This document shows positions 1 to 5,226 of a stretch of 5,226 nt of DNA, in pieces; position 1 is the first letter of the stretch; each line of letters starts with the position of its first letter. The stretch is from the NCBI GenBank assembly GCA_017853735.1, contig JAFMJA010000199.1, positions 1-5,226 on the forward strand, given 5' to 3'. This stretch comes from Burkholderiaceae bacterium (GTDB lineage Bacteria > Pseudomonadota > Gammaproteobacteria > Burkholderiales > Burkholderiaceae_C). The notes beneath the pieces were generated by a model that ran no database searches, had not been told where the DNA came from, and was given only the letters and a program-made list of their open reading frames with translations. Both the position numbers and the translations under genes were made by a program.

Positions 1-2
1 AG

Positions 3-1025
3 GACGGCTCTGATTATCAGTACACCCATCGCAACAAGCGCTCGATCACGCTCAACCTGAAAGAGCCCGAAGGCATTGCTGTTCTCAAGCGCCTGATCGG
101 CACGGCCGATGTGGTGGTGGAGAATTTTCGTCCCGATGTGAAGTTTCGCCTGGGCATTGATTACGACACCTTGAGCAAGGAGCATCCGGGCCTGGTTTAT
201 GCCAGCATTTCCGGCTTTGGTCAGACTGGCCCGCTGGCGCAACGCCCAGGCTTTGATCAGATTGCGCAGGGCATGGGCGGTTTGATGTCGGTGACCGGTC
301 AGCCTGGAGAAGGCCCGATGCGGGTGGGGATCCCGATTGCCGACCTGTGTGCGGGTATTTTTGCAGCCCAGGGCATTTTGGTGGCCTTGCTCGAGCGCCA
401 GTCATCGGGCAAGGGGCAGTGGCTGCATACCTCGCTGCTCGAATCGATGGTGTATATGATGGATTTTCAGACCTCGCGCTGGCTGATCGACGGCGATATA
501 CCCACGCAGGCCGGCAATTTCCATCCGACCAGCATCCCCACCGGGGTCTACAAGGCACGCGACGGCTACATGAACATCGCGGTGTTCGGCTCCAAGATCT
601 GGGAGCGTTTCTGCGACATTCTGGGGGCACCAGAATGGGTGAGTGACTCCAGATACCACGACAAGATGGGACGATCGGTCAACCGTGATTCGCTCAATGC
701 CGAGATCAACCGTCGGCTGGCCACGCAAGACCGTGCTTACTGGGTGGAACGATTCAACGCGGGTGGTGTGGCTTGCGGGCTGATCAACAATGTGCAGGAA
801 GTTTTTCAGGAGCCGCAAATCCAGCACCTGAATATGGTGAAAGCTGTGACCTCCAAGCACCATGGACCCCAGAGGCTGGTGGGTCAGCCGGTGCAACTGA
901 CCCGAACTCCCAGCACGATTGCGCGCGCTGCACCGAAGCGCGGAGAGCACAGCGAGGAAATCCTGCGTGAACTTGGACTGTCGCCAGCCGAGCTGGAACC
1001 ACTGAAAGCCAAGGGAGTCTATTGA
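3..1025 (+). CDS. Family III (CaiB/BaiF) CoA-transferase, 5'-truncated by window edge
   Basis: Transfers CoA between an acyl-CoA donor and a free carboxylic acid in the cytoplasm (known for the formyl-CoA transferase / CaiB / BaiF family). The frame is open from base 3, giving 340 visible residues. A GTG at 111 is internal, because recognisable family sequence precedes it (RNKRS at fragment residues 10-14). Other family marks are VVENFRPDV near 37, SGFGQTGP at 70-77, RPGFDQIAQGMGG at 81-93 and GKGQ at 136-139. The Asp at fragment residue 114 (bases 342-344, context IPIADL) lines up by eye with catalytic Asp169 of E. coli formyl-CoA transferase. The same register (offset 55) fits the NKRS motif, so about 55 N-terminal residues are missing and the full protein would be about 395 residues, normal for the family. 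The active site therefore looks intact. The acid and donor specificity cannot be assigned. The next gene begins one base after the stop codon, implying co-transcription. Confidence 0.93.
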   Translation, partial: DGSDYQYTHRNKRSITLNLKEPEGIAVLKRLIGTADVVVENFRPDVKFRLGIDYDTLSKEHPGLVYASISGFGQTGPLAQRPGFDQIAQGMGGLMSVTGQPGEGPMRVGIPIADLCAGIFAAQGILVALLERQSSGKGQWLHTSLLESMVYMMDFQTSRWLIDGDIPTQAGNFHPTSIPTGVYKARDGYMNIAVFGSKIWERFCDILGAPEWVSDSRYHDKMGRSVNRDSLNAEINRRLATQDRAYWVERFNAGGVACGLINNVQEVFQEPQIQHLNMVKAVTSKHHGPQRLVGQPVQLTRTPSTIARAAPKRGEHSEEILRELGLSPAELEPLKAKGVY

Positions 1026-1026
1026 C

Positions 1027-1842
1027 ATGACGGCAATGATTTATCAGTCCAGCACCGAGCGGGTCAAGAGCTGGATGGCCGAGGACGGCAGCACACTGCA
1101 TATCCAGTTCAACAACCCGCAACGCCACAACGCCCTGTCGGTGGATATGTGGGAAGCGGTGCCGCCCCTGCTGGCTCTGGCAGAAACTGATGAGCGTGTG
1201 CGACTGGTGGTGTTTTCCGGTGCGGGTGAGAAGGCTTTTGTATCTGGTGCCGACATCAGCCAATTCGAGGATATGCGTGCTGCTCGGGAGGCGGTGACCC
1301 GCTATGAGGCCATGGCCGAACAGGCCTTGAAGGGCATTCACGATTTCAGCAAGCCAACCCTAGCCTGCATCCGTGGCTGGTGCATCGGCGGAGGAATGAA
1401 TGTGGCCATGAGTTGTGATATTCGAATTGCTGCCAGTGATGCCGTTTTTTCAATTCCTGCGGCCCGTCTAGGCCTGGGGTATCGCTATTCGGCCATGAAA
1501 AATCTGGTTGATCTTGTGGGCCCAGGAATGGCCAAGGATTTGTTTTTCACTGCCCGACGCATCGATGCCCAGGAGGCACGAAATATTGGGCTGATCTCGC
1601 GCATCAGCGCTCCAGAGCAAATGGAAGCACTGTTGGCCGAGTACACGCAGGCTTTGTCTGCCAACGCCCCCATCACAGTTCGTGCTGGCAAGGCGATTGT
1701 GGCGGAAATCCTCAAACCCTCGCCCGAGGTCGATCATGAAAAATGCCGCAGCCTGATTCGCGCCTGCTTTGAAAGCGAAGATTATGCCGAGGGTCGGCGG
1801 GCTTTCATGGAAAAACGCAAGCCAGTGTTCACCGGAAAGTGA
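1027..1842 (+). CDS. Crotonase-fold (enoyl-CoA hydratase/isomerase superfamily) protein lacking both catalytic Glu
   Basis: A 271-residue cytoplasmic acyl-CoA enzyme of normal superfamily length. ATG 1027 has AGGGAG at 1012-1017, nine bases upstream and inside the end of the CoA-transferase gene. Visible marks are FNNPQRHNALS at 28-38, SGADISQF at 73-80 (first oxyanion-hole strand, Ala75), GWCIGGGMNVAMSCDIRIA at 117-135 (second oxyanion-hole Gly122), FSIPAARLGLG at 141-151, and the C-terminal EGRRAFMEKRKPVF at 255-268 typical of crotonases. Aligned by eye to rat mitochondrial enoyl-CoA hydratase, Glu144 is replaced by Asn125 and Glu164 by Ala145, so classical syn-hydration is unlikely. The CoA-binding and oxyanion machinery appear kept. 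Other reactions known in the fold (isomerisation, decarboxylation, dehalogenation, hydrolysis, ring chemistry) remain possible. The reading frame ends in tandem in-frame stops (TGA TAG, 1840-1845). Fold assignment is confident; the reaction is unknown. Confidence 0.92.
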   Translation: MTAMIYQSSTERVKSWMAEDGSTLHIQFNNPQRHNALSVDMWEAVPPLLALAETDERVRLVVFSGAGEKAFVSGADISQFEDMRAAREAVTRYEAMAEQALKGIHDFSKPTLACIRGWCIGGGMNVAMSCDIRIAASDAVFSIPAARLGLGYRYSAMKNLVDLVGPGMAKDLFFTARRIDAQEARNIGLISRISAPEQMEALLAEYTQALSANAPITVRAGKAIVAEILKPSPEVDHEKCRSLIRACFESEDYAEGRRAFMEKRKPVFTGK

Positions 1843-1914
1843 TAGGCCTTGCCCGATGTTGTCCTGACCGATCGATCGTCCTTATTAACTATGTAGCAGA
1901 ACAAGGAGTTGGAA
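1843..1914 (+). other. 72-base spacer with a 10-base palindrome
   Basis: This is the only sizeable gap in the + strand gene run. It holds a perfect palindrome CGATCGATCG at 1869-1878 and the ribosome binding site of the next gene. A poor promoter-like pair (TTGTCC at 1859-1864 and TATTAA at 1883-1888, 18 bases apart, each 4 of 6 to consensus) can be drawn but is not convincing. No T-tract terminator is visible, so read-through from the upstream genes is likely. The palindrome could be a protein site or chance. Confidence 0.3.
1903..1908 (+). promoter_or_regulatory. Ribosome binding site AAGGAG that selects the GTG start at 1915
   Basis: AAGGAG abuts the TTG at 1909, leaving no spacer, but sits six bases before GTG 1915. 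ATG 1930 would be 21 bases away. Spacing therefore favours GTG 1915, which also gives the N-terminus MKSYWMEVKSG expected for this dehydrogenase type. Confidence 0.7.
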
Positions 1915-2895
1915 GTGAAATCCTATTGGATGGAAGTCAAAAGTGGGCAAGCAATCCTGGACTTGCGAGACATAGCCCAACCTGCTCCAGGGCCGGGGCA
2001 GTTGCTGGTGCGGGTCAGGGCAGCGGGTTTGAATCGGGGCGAATTTCTGTTTGGACACAGTTTGCATGCAAGTGGCGGCAAAGCCAAAGCCATTGGTATG
2101 GAGGCTGCGGGCGAAGTGTTGGCCTGCGGCGAGGGTGTCCATGGCTTCAAGGTCGGCGACCGTGTCATGGGGCGATGTCCTGGAGCCTTCGCCGAATGCG
2201 CTTTGATAGATCAGCGTGAAGCCATGCTGGTACCACCTCGCTTGAGCTGGGAGCAGGCAGCTGCCATCCCCCTGACTTTCCTGGTGGTGTATGACATCCT
2301 GGTCTTGAGAGGTCATCTGCAACCAGGCGAATGGGTGCTGGTCACCGGCATCTCTTCGGGGGTTGGTGTGGCATCCCTACAGATGGCCAAGGCCCTGGGT
2401 GCCAAAGTAATCGGTACATCTGGCTCACAGGATAAGTTGGACCGGTTGAAGGAACTGGATCTGGATTTGGGTTTGCGTACACGCAGTCCGGATTTTTACG
2501 ACGCCATCATGAAGGCCACAGATGGTGAAGGGGTAAACCTTGTGGTCAACTGCGTTGGCGGGTCTGTTTTCGCAGAAACTGTGCGCTGCCTGGCTTTTGA
2601 GGGCCGTCTGGCCATCGTGGGCTATGTGGACGAAGTCATGAAGGCCGAGATGGATATTGAAACTCTGCACGCCAAACGGCTGACCTTGTACGGTGTCTCC
2701 AACCGCTTGCGCAGCCCAGCCCAGCGTGCACAGGGAGTGCCCAAGTTCAGGGAGCAAATCCTGCCCATGATCGAAAGCGGGGCGATCACTCCGCTGGTGG
2801 ACCAGGTGTTTGCATTCGACCAGTTGCAGCAGGCCAAGGCCTGCATGGACGCCAACCAGCACTTGAGCAAAATTGTGCTCCTGGGCTCGCCTTGA
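1915..2895 (+). CDS. Zinc-free medium-chain NAD(P)H dehydrogenase, quinone oxidoreductase-like
   Basis: A 326-residue cytoplasmic member of the MDR superfamily, of usual length for quinone oxidoreductase / enoyl reductase types. The N-terminal GroES-like catalytic domain covers about residues 1-120 (PAPGPGQLLVRVRAAGLNRGE at 23-43; GMEAAGEV at 61-68; VGDRVMG at 80-86). The Rossmann domain follows, with the nucleotide loop TGISSGVG at 144-151 and VVNCVGG at 210-216, then a C-terminal return to the first domain (HLSKIVLL at 316-323). The catalytic-zinc ligands and the four-Cys structural zinc loop of alcohol dehydrogenases are absent, so a zinc-independent hydride transfer from NAD(P)H is expected. 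Candidate substrates are a quinone, an enone or an enoyl thioester; the sequence does not decide between them. Beside CoA-transferase and crotonase genes, a role in reducing or oxidising an acyl intermediate is plausible but inferred. The GTG start is chosen from the ribosome binding site spacing; the stop overlaps the next gene's ribosome binding site. Confidence 0.9.
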   Translation: MKSYWMEVKSGQAILDLRDIAQPAPGPGQLLVRVRAAGLNRGEFLFGHSLHASGGKAKAIGMEAAGEVLACGEGVHGFKVGDRVMGRCPGAFAECALIDQREAMLVPPRLSWEQAAAIPLTFLVVYDILVLRGHLQPGEWVLVTGISSGVGVASLQMAKALGAKVIGTSGSQDKLDRLKELDLDLGLRTRSPDFYDAIMKATDGEGVNLVVNCVGGSVFAETVRCLAFEGRLAIVGYVDEVMKAEMDIETLHAKRLTLYGVSNRLRSPAQRAQGVPKFREQILPMIESGAITPLVDQVFAFDQLQQAKACMDANQHLSKIVLLGSP

Positions 2896-2899
2896 GGAG
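2894..2899 (+). promoter_or_regulatory. Ribosome binding site GAGGAG overlapping the upstream stop codon
   Basis: GAGGAG begins within the TGA stop of the dehydrogenase (2893-2895). It lies three bases before ATG 2903 and six bases before ATG 2906, which favours 2906. The overlap suggests translational coupling of the two genes. Confidence 0.65.
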
Positions 2900-2905
2900 T
2901 TGATG

Positions 2906-3877
2906 ATGCGATCAAAGTTGTTGGCATGGGTAATCTTCACCCTGGCTTGGCAGGTCAATCCGGTCTCTGCGCAAGCGGCCTATCCGTCCAAACCGATCAA
3001 AGTGGTGGTGGGTTTTGCCCCGGGTGGTGCTGCAGACTATGTGGCACGTACTGTTGGTGAGCACCTCAGCCGTGCGCTTGGCCAACCCATCGTGATTGAA
3101 AACAAGGCGGGGGCTGGTTCCAGCATTGCGGCCGATTCAGTGGCCAAGTCTGCAGCGGATGGCTACACCGTGCTGATTGCCAGTCCCAGCAGCATTTCGG
3201 TCAATCCGGCTCTCAACAGCAAACTGGGTTACAAGCCCTCGGATCTGTTGCCGGTCAGCAAAATCACCGCTTCGCCCCTGGTGATTGCGGCTTTTCCAGG
3301 CGCAGGGATCAGTTCCGTGAAAGAGTTGATTGCCAAGGCAAAAAGTTCGCCCGGAATACTCAATTACGCCACCTCGGGCAATGGATCAGCACCGCATTTG
3401 GGCGCAGCCTTGTTCAGTCAGGTGGCTGGCATCCAAATGACGCATATCCCATTTCGCGGAGGCGGCCCGGCAATCCAGTCGGTGGTTGCTGGCGATACCC
3501 ACCTAACTTTCGGCACACCGCCCTCGGTCTTGCCCATGGTGCAGGCAGGTCGACTGAAGGGGTTGGCGGTCAGCACACTGGAGAGAACTCCCTTGGTGCC
3601 CGACCTGCCAGGCATGCGGGAAGCGGGTTTGCCAGAGTTTGGCATCGAGTTTTGGTATGGCCTGTTTGTTCCAGCCGGTACAGCGCCAGCGATAGTCAAC
3701 AAATTGTTCAGTGCTACCCAGCAGGCCATGCAGCAGCCATCAGTGAAGGCGGCGCTGGCGCGTGAAGGGACCGATGTTTCCGTCTCCGCATCGCCAGAGC
3801 AATTTGCCGCATTTCTGCGCGAAGATGAAAAATTCTGGGTCAAGCTGGTCAAAGATGCTGACGTAAAAATCAATTAG
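2906..3877 (+). CDS. Bug-family (tripartite tricarboxylate transporter type) periplasmic solute-binding protein
   Basis: A 323-residue secreted receptor that captures a small ligand, typically a carboxylate, in the periplasm. The N-terminus MRSKLLAW followed by a hydrophobic stretch to about residue 20 is a Sec signal peptide, with cleavage likely after VSA (22) or AQA (24). No lipobox Cys is present. The mature protein opens with YPSKPIKVVVGFAPGGAAD (26-44), the family signature whose closing Asp44 and glycine loop line the ligand pocket. YATSGNGS at 154-161, HIPFRGGGPAI at 180-190 and GLFVPAGTAP at 252-261 are further family marks. Length is standard. ATG 2906 is preferred over ATG 2903 by ribosome binding site spacing, and a longer reading from TTG 2873 would bury the signal peptide. 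No TctA/TctB-type membrane genes are in the window, so it is an orphan receptor here, as is common in Burkholderiales. Its place directly behind the acyl-CoA genes suggests its ligand feeds that pathway, but the ligand is unknown. Confidence 0.93.
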   Translation: MRSKLLAWVIFTLAWQVNPVSAQAAYPSKPIKVVVGFAPGGAADYVARTVGEHLSRALGQPIVIENKAGAGSSIAADSVAKSAADGYTVLIASPSSISVNPALNSKLGYKPSDLLPVSKITASPLVIAAFPGAGISSVKELIAKAKSSPGILNYATSGNGSAPHLGAALFSQVAGIQMTHIPFRGGGPAIQSVVAGDTHLTFGTPPSVLPMVQAGRLKGLAVSTLERTPLVPDLPGMREAGLPEFGIEFWYGLFVPAGTAPAIVNKLFSATQQAMQQPSVKAALAREGTDVSVSASPEQFAAFLREDEKFWVKLVKDADVKIN

Positions 3878-3891
3878 ATACTCGACGGCCA

Positions 3892-3911
3892 TCAGCCGGT
3901 GGACTGGCTGA
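3892..3911 (+). terminator. Hairpin between convergent genes, possible terminator without T-tract
   Basis: An eight-pair stem (CAGCC at 3893-3897 with GGCTG at 3906-3910, extended by T-A outside and by a G-T and a G-C pair inside) closes a four-base loop (TGGA). It begins 14 bases after the receptor gene's stop codon. No run of T follows, so factor-independent termination would be weak. Its position at the end of the + strand gene run is the main argument for it. Confidence 0.35.
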
Positions 3912-3945
3912 ATACGTAGATCGTCTGCTCTGCTGAAACCTGAGC

Positions 3946-3959
3946 AACCCAGACGGGTT
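3946..3959 (-). terminator. Small hairpin just after the minus-strand stop codon
   Basis: AACCC (3946-3950) and GGGTT (3955-3959) form a perfect five-pair stem with a four-base loop, directly abutting the stop codon of the FAD dehydrogenase. A second loose pairing, TGCTC (3926-3930) with GAGCA (3942-3946), lies beside it. There is no T-tract on the minus strand. This may be a weak terminator or chance. Confidence 0.2.
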
Positions 3960-5226
3960 CTACTGCAGCACCCGCCGGGGGTTCATCAGATTGTGAGGAT
4001 CCAGAGCCTGTTTGATGGCTCGCATCATGCCCAGGGCCACGGGGGATTTGTAGTCGACCAGCTTGTCTGCCTTGAGGCTGCCTACGCCGTGTTCGGCTGA
4101 AATGGATCCGCCGTATCTGGCGACTGATTCATAGACCAGAGTATTGATTGGCTTTTCCTGTTCTTCCAGAAAACGGGCAGCATCCTTTCCTTCCGGGGCT
4201 TGTACGTTGTAGTGCAAGTTGCCATCACCCAGGTGCCCGTAGTTGACCAGCCGCGCGCCAGCAAAGTGCTTGAGGAGCAGGGCATCGGTCTCCTTCACAA
4301 ATTCTGGAATCCGTGACACCGCAATCGAAATGTCATGCTTGATATTGAGGCCTTCCTCAGCCTGCGCCAAGGGGATGCTTTCCCGGATATGCCACAGCGC
4401 TTTTGCCTGGGTGATGTTTTCAGCCACCACTGCATCAGTAACACATGCCGCTTCCATGGCTGCTTGCAGCAGGCGTTCGAAGCATTCGCGGGCATGGGAC
4501 TCGGACTCATTATCGGAATTTTCAAGAACCACACACCAGGGTGATTCCTTCCAGAAGGGTACGCGTTGCTGCGGATAGTGCTTGGCGACCAGGCTCAGCG
4601 CAAACTGCCCCATGACTTCAAACCCGGTCAGTCCGGCGCTGAGATGCCGGTGCGCCAAGCCCAGGAACTCCACCGCGGCATCCAAGGAAGGCACGGCGGC
4701 AAAGGCGGTGAGTTGGGAGACAGGAAGGGGATAGAGCTTCATGGTGGCGCCAGTGATCACCCCCAGGGTGCCCTCGGAGCCGATGAACAGGTGACGCAGG
4801 TCGTAGCCGGTGTTGTCCTTGCGCAGACCCGAAAGTCCGTTCCAGACCTCACCCTGGGCAGTCACCACCTCCAGCCCCAGGCAGAGTTCACGGGTGTTGC
4901 CATAACGCACCACCTGGGTGCCACCCGCATTGGTGCCCAGATTGCCGCCGATAGTGCAACTGCCTTCAGAGGCCAGGCTAAGCGGGAACAGGAAGCCAGA
5001 TTTCTCGCATTCGTCCTGCAGGTTTTGCAGTACACAGCCCGCATCCACGGTGATGGTCAGGTTGCCCGCATCGAGTGCCCTGATTTTGTTCATGCGGCTG
5101 AGACTGAGCACCACCTGGGTGCCGCTGGCGTCTGGGGTGGAGCCCACCACCATGCCGGTGTTGCCGCCCTGCGGCACGATACTGATGCCAGCGGCAGCAC
5201 AGGCTTTGATGACTCCTGCCACTTCG
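3960..5226 (-). CDS. FAD-linked 2-hydroxyacid dehydrogenase, D-2-hydroxyglutarate dehydrogenase-like, 5'-truncated by window edge
   Basis: A flavoenzyme of the VAO/GlcD family that oxidises a D-2-hydroxyacid to the 2-oxoacid. The frame remains open to the right edge (a Glu codon precedes the GTG at 5222), so that GTG is not the real start and roughly 50 N-terminal residues are missing. Counting from 5222, the FAD domain shows PQGGNTGMVVGS at 17-28, EGSCTIGGNLGTNAGG at 86-101 and RKDNTGYDLRHLFIGSEGTLG at 134-154. The C-terminal domain holds GHLGDGNLHYN at 329-339 and SAEHGVG at 375-381. Against human D2HGDH (aligned from memory), the metal ligands match His330, His337 and Glu377, and the substrate contacts Arg386 and Lys401 match Arg280 and Lys295, while Thr390 is replaced by Pro284. 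PQGGNTG fits this subgroup better than glycolate oxidase GlcD. D-lactate or another D-hydroxyacid remains possible. The gene is convergent with the cluster, so it is transcribed separately. No GlcE/GlcF-type partner is visible. Confidence 0.92.
   Translation of the reverse strand, partial: EVAGVIKACAAAGISIVPQGGNTGMVVGSTPDASGTQVVLSLSRMNKIRALDAGNLTITVDAGCVLQNLQDECEKSGFLFPLSLASEGSCTIGGNLGTNAGGTQVVRYGNTRELCLGLEVVTAQGEVWNGLSGLRKDNTGYDLRHLFIGSEGTLGVITGATMKLYPLPVSQLTAFAAVPSLDAAVEFLGLAHRHLSAGLTGFEVMGQFALSLVAKHYPQQRVPFWKESPWCVVLENSDNESESHARECFERLLQAAMEAACVTDAVVAENITQAKALWHIRESIPLAQAEEGLNIKHDISIAVSRIPEFVKETDALLLKHFAGARLVNYGHLGDGNLHYNVQAPEGKDAARFLEEQEKPINTLVYESVARYGGSISAEHGVGSLKADKLVDYKSPVALGMMRAIKQALDPHNLMNPRRVLQ

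Noticed and set aside
441..443. Glu in the SLLES motif of the CoA-transferase, first considered a catalytic Asp-to-Glu change
   Set aside because: Counting residues against E. coli formyl-CoA transferase places catalytic Asp169 at the Asp encoded by 342-344, which is conserved; the Glu is a later position.
402..1028. Long minus-strand open frame (208 codons) opposite the CoA-transferase
   Set aside because: It lies fully opposite a gene with clear family motifs and its translation shows no recognisable domain; long antisense frames are expected in GC-rich coding DNA.
784..1341. Minus-strand open frame of 185 codons spanning the CoA-transferase/crotonase junction
   Set aside because: It is antisense to two well-supported genes and has no recognisable motif.
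1839..2219. Plus-strand open frame of 126 codons starting at the crotonase stop
   Set aside because: It overlaps the dehydrogenase in another frame, has a Cys/Arg/Ser/Trp-rich non-protein-like composition and no good ribosome binding site.
2873..2905. Upstream TTG start for the Bug receptor
   Set aside because: It would overlap the dehydrogenase and put charged residues ahead of the signal peptide; ATG 2906 has a well-spaced ribosome binding site.
2425..2958. Minus-strand open frame of 177 codons opposite the dehydrogenase end and receptor start
   Set aside because: It is the antisense shadow of the MDR gene; no motif was recognised.
1..5226. Possible mobile element, CRISPR, defence system, tRNA or riboswitch
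   Set aside because: Read on both strands, the window is almost wholly filled by five metabolic genes with short gaps; no terminal repeats, transposase motifs, repeat-spacer arrays or RNA signatures were seen.

Overview
The window looks like a chromosomal, metabolic stretch of a betaproteobacterium, most likely order Burkholderiales (Comamonadaceae- or Alcaligenaceae-like). This is inferred from the GC-rich coding style, from an orphan periplasmic receptor of the Bug (tripartite tricarboxylate) family, which is greatly expanded in that group, and from its pairing with CoA-transferase, crotonase and quinone-oxidoreductase-like genes. No 16S or other marker is present, so the placement is tentative.

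Layout: four genes run on the + strand with tight spacing. They are (1) a family III (CaiB/BaiF) CoA-transferase cut by the left edge (3-1025); (2) a crotonase-fold protein (1027-1842), one base downstream; (3) after a 72-base gap, a zinc-free medium-chain NAD(P)H dehydrogenase of the quinone oxidoreductase type (GTG start, 1915-2895); and (4) ten bases further on, a secreted Bug-type solute-binding protein (2906-3877). An 82-base convergent spacer with small hairpins separates these from (5) a minus-strand FAD-linked 2-hydroxyacid dehydrogenase resembling D-2-hydroxyglutarate dehydrogenase (3960-5226), whose N-terminus lies beyond the right edge.

How they may work together (inference): the Bug protein would bind a carboxylate in the periplasm, the CoA-transferase would activate the acid to its CoA thioester, the crotonase-fold enzyme would transform the acyl-CoA, and the MDR enzyme would carry out an NAD(P)H-linked step. 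The FAD enzyme could oxidise a D-2-hydroxyacid on the same or a neighbouring route, but it is on the opposite strand and need not be co-regulated. The substrate cannot be read from the sequence.

The most notable molecular detail is that the crotonase-fold protein lacks both catalytic glutamates of classical enoyl-CoA hydratase (Asn and Ala in their place), so the default label 'enoyl-CoA hydratase' is probably wrong in reaction terms. I saw no RNA genes, mobile elements, CRISPR arrays or defence-like systems. The window appears to be a fairly ordinary catabolic neighbourhood.
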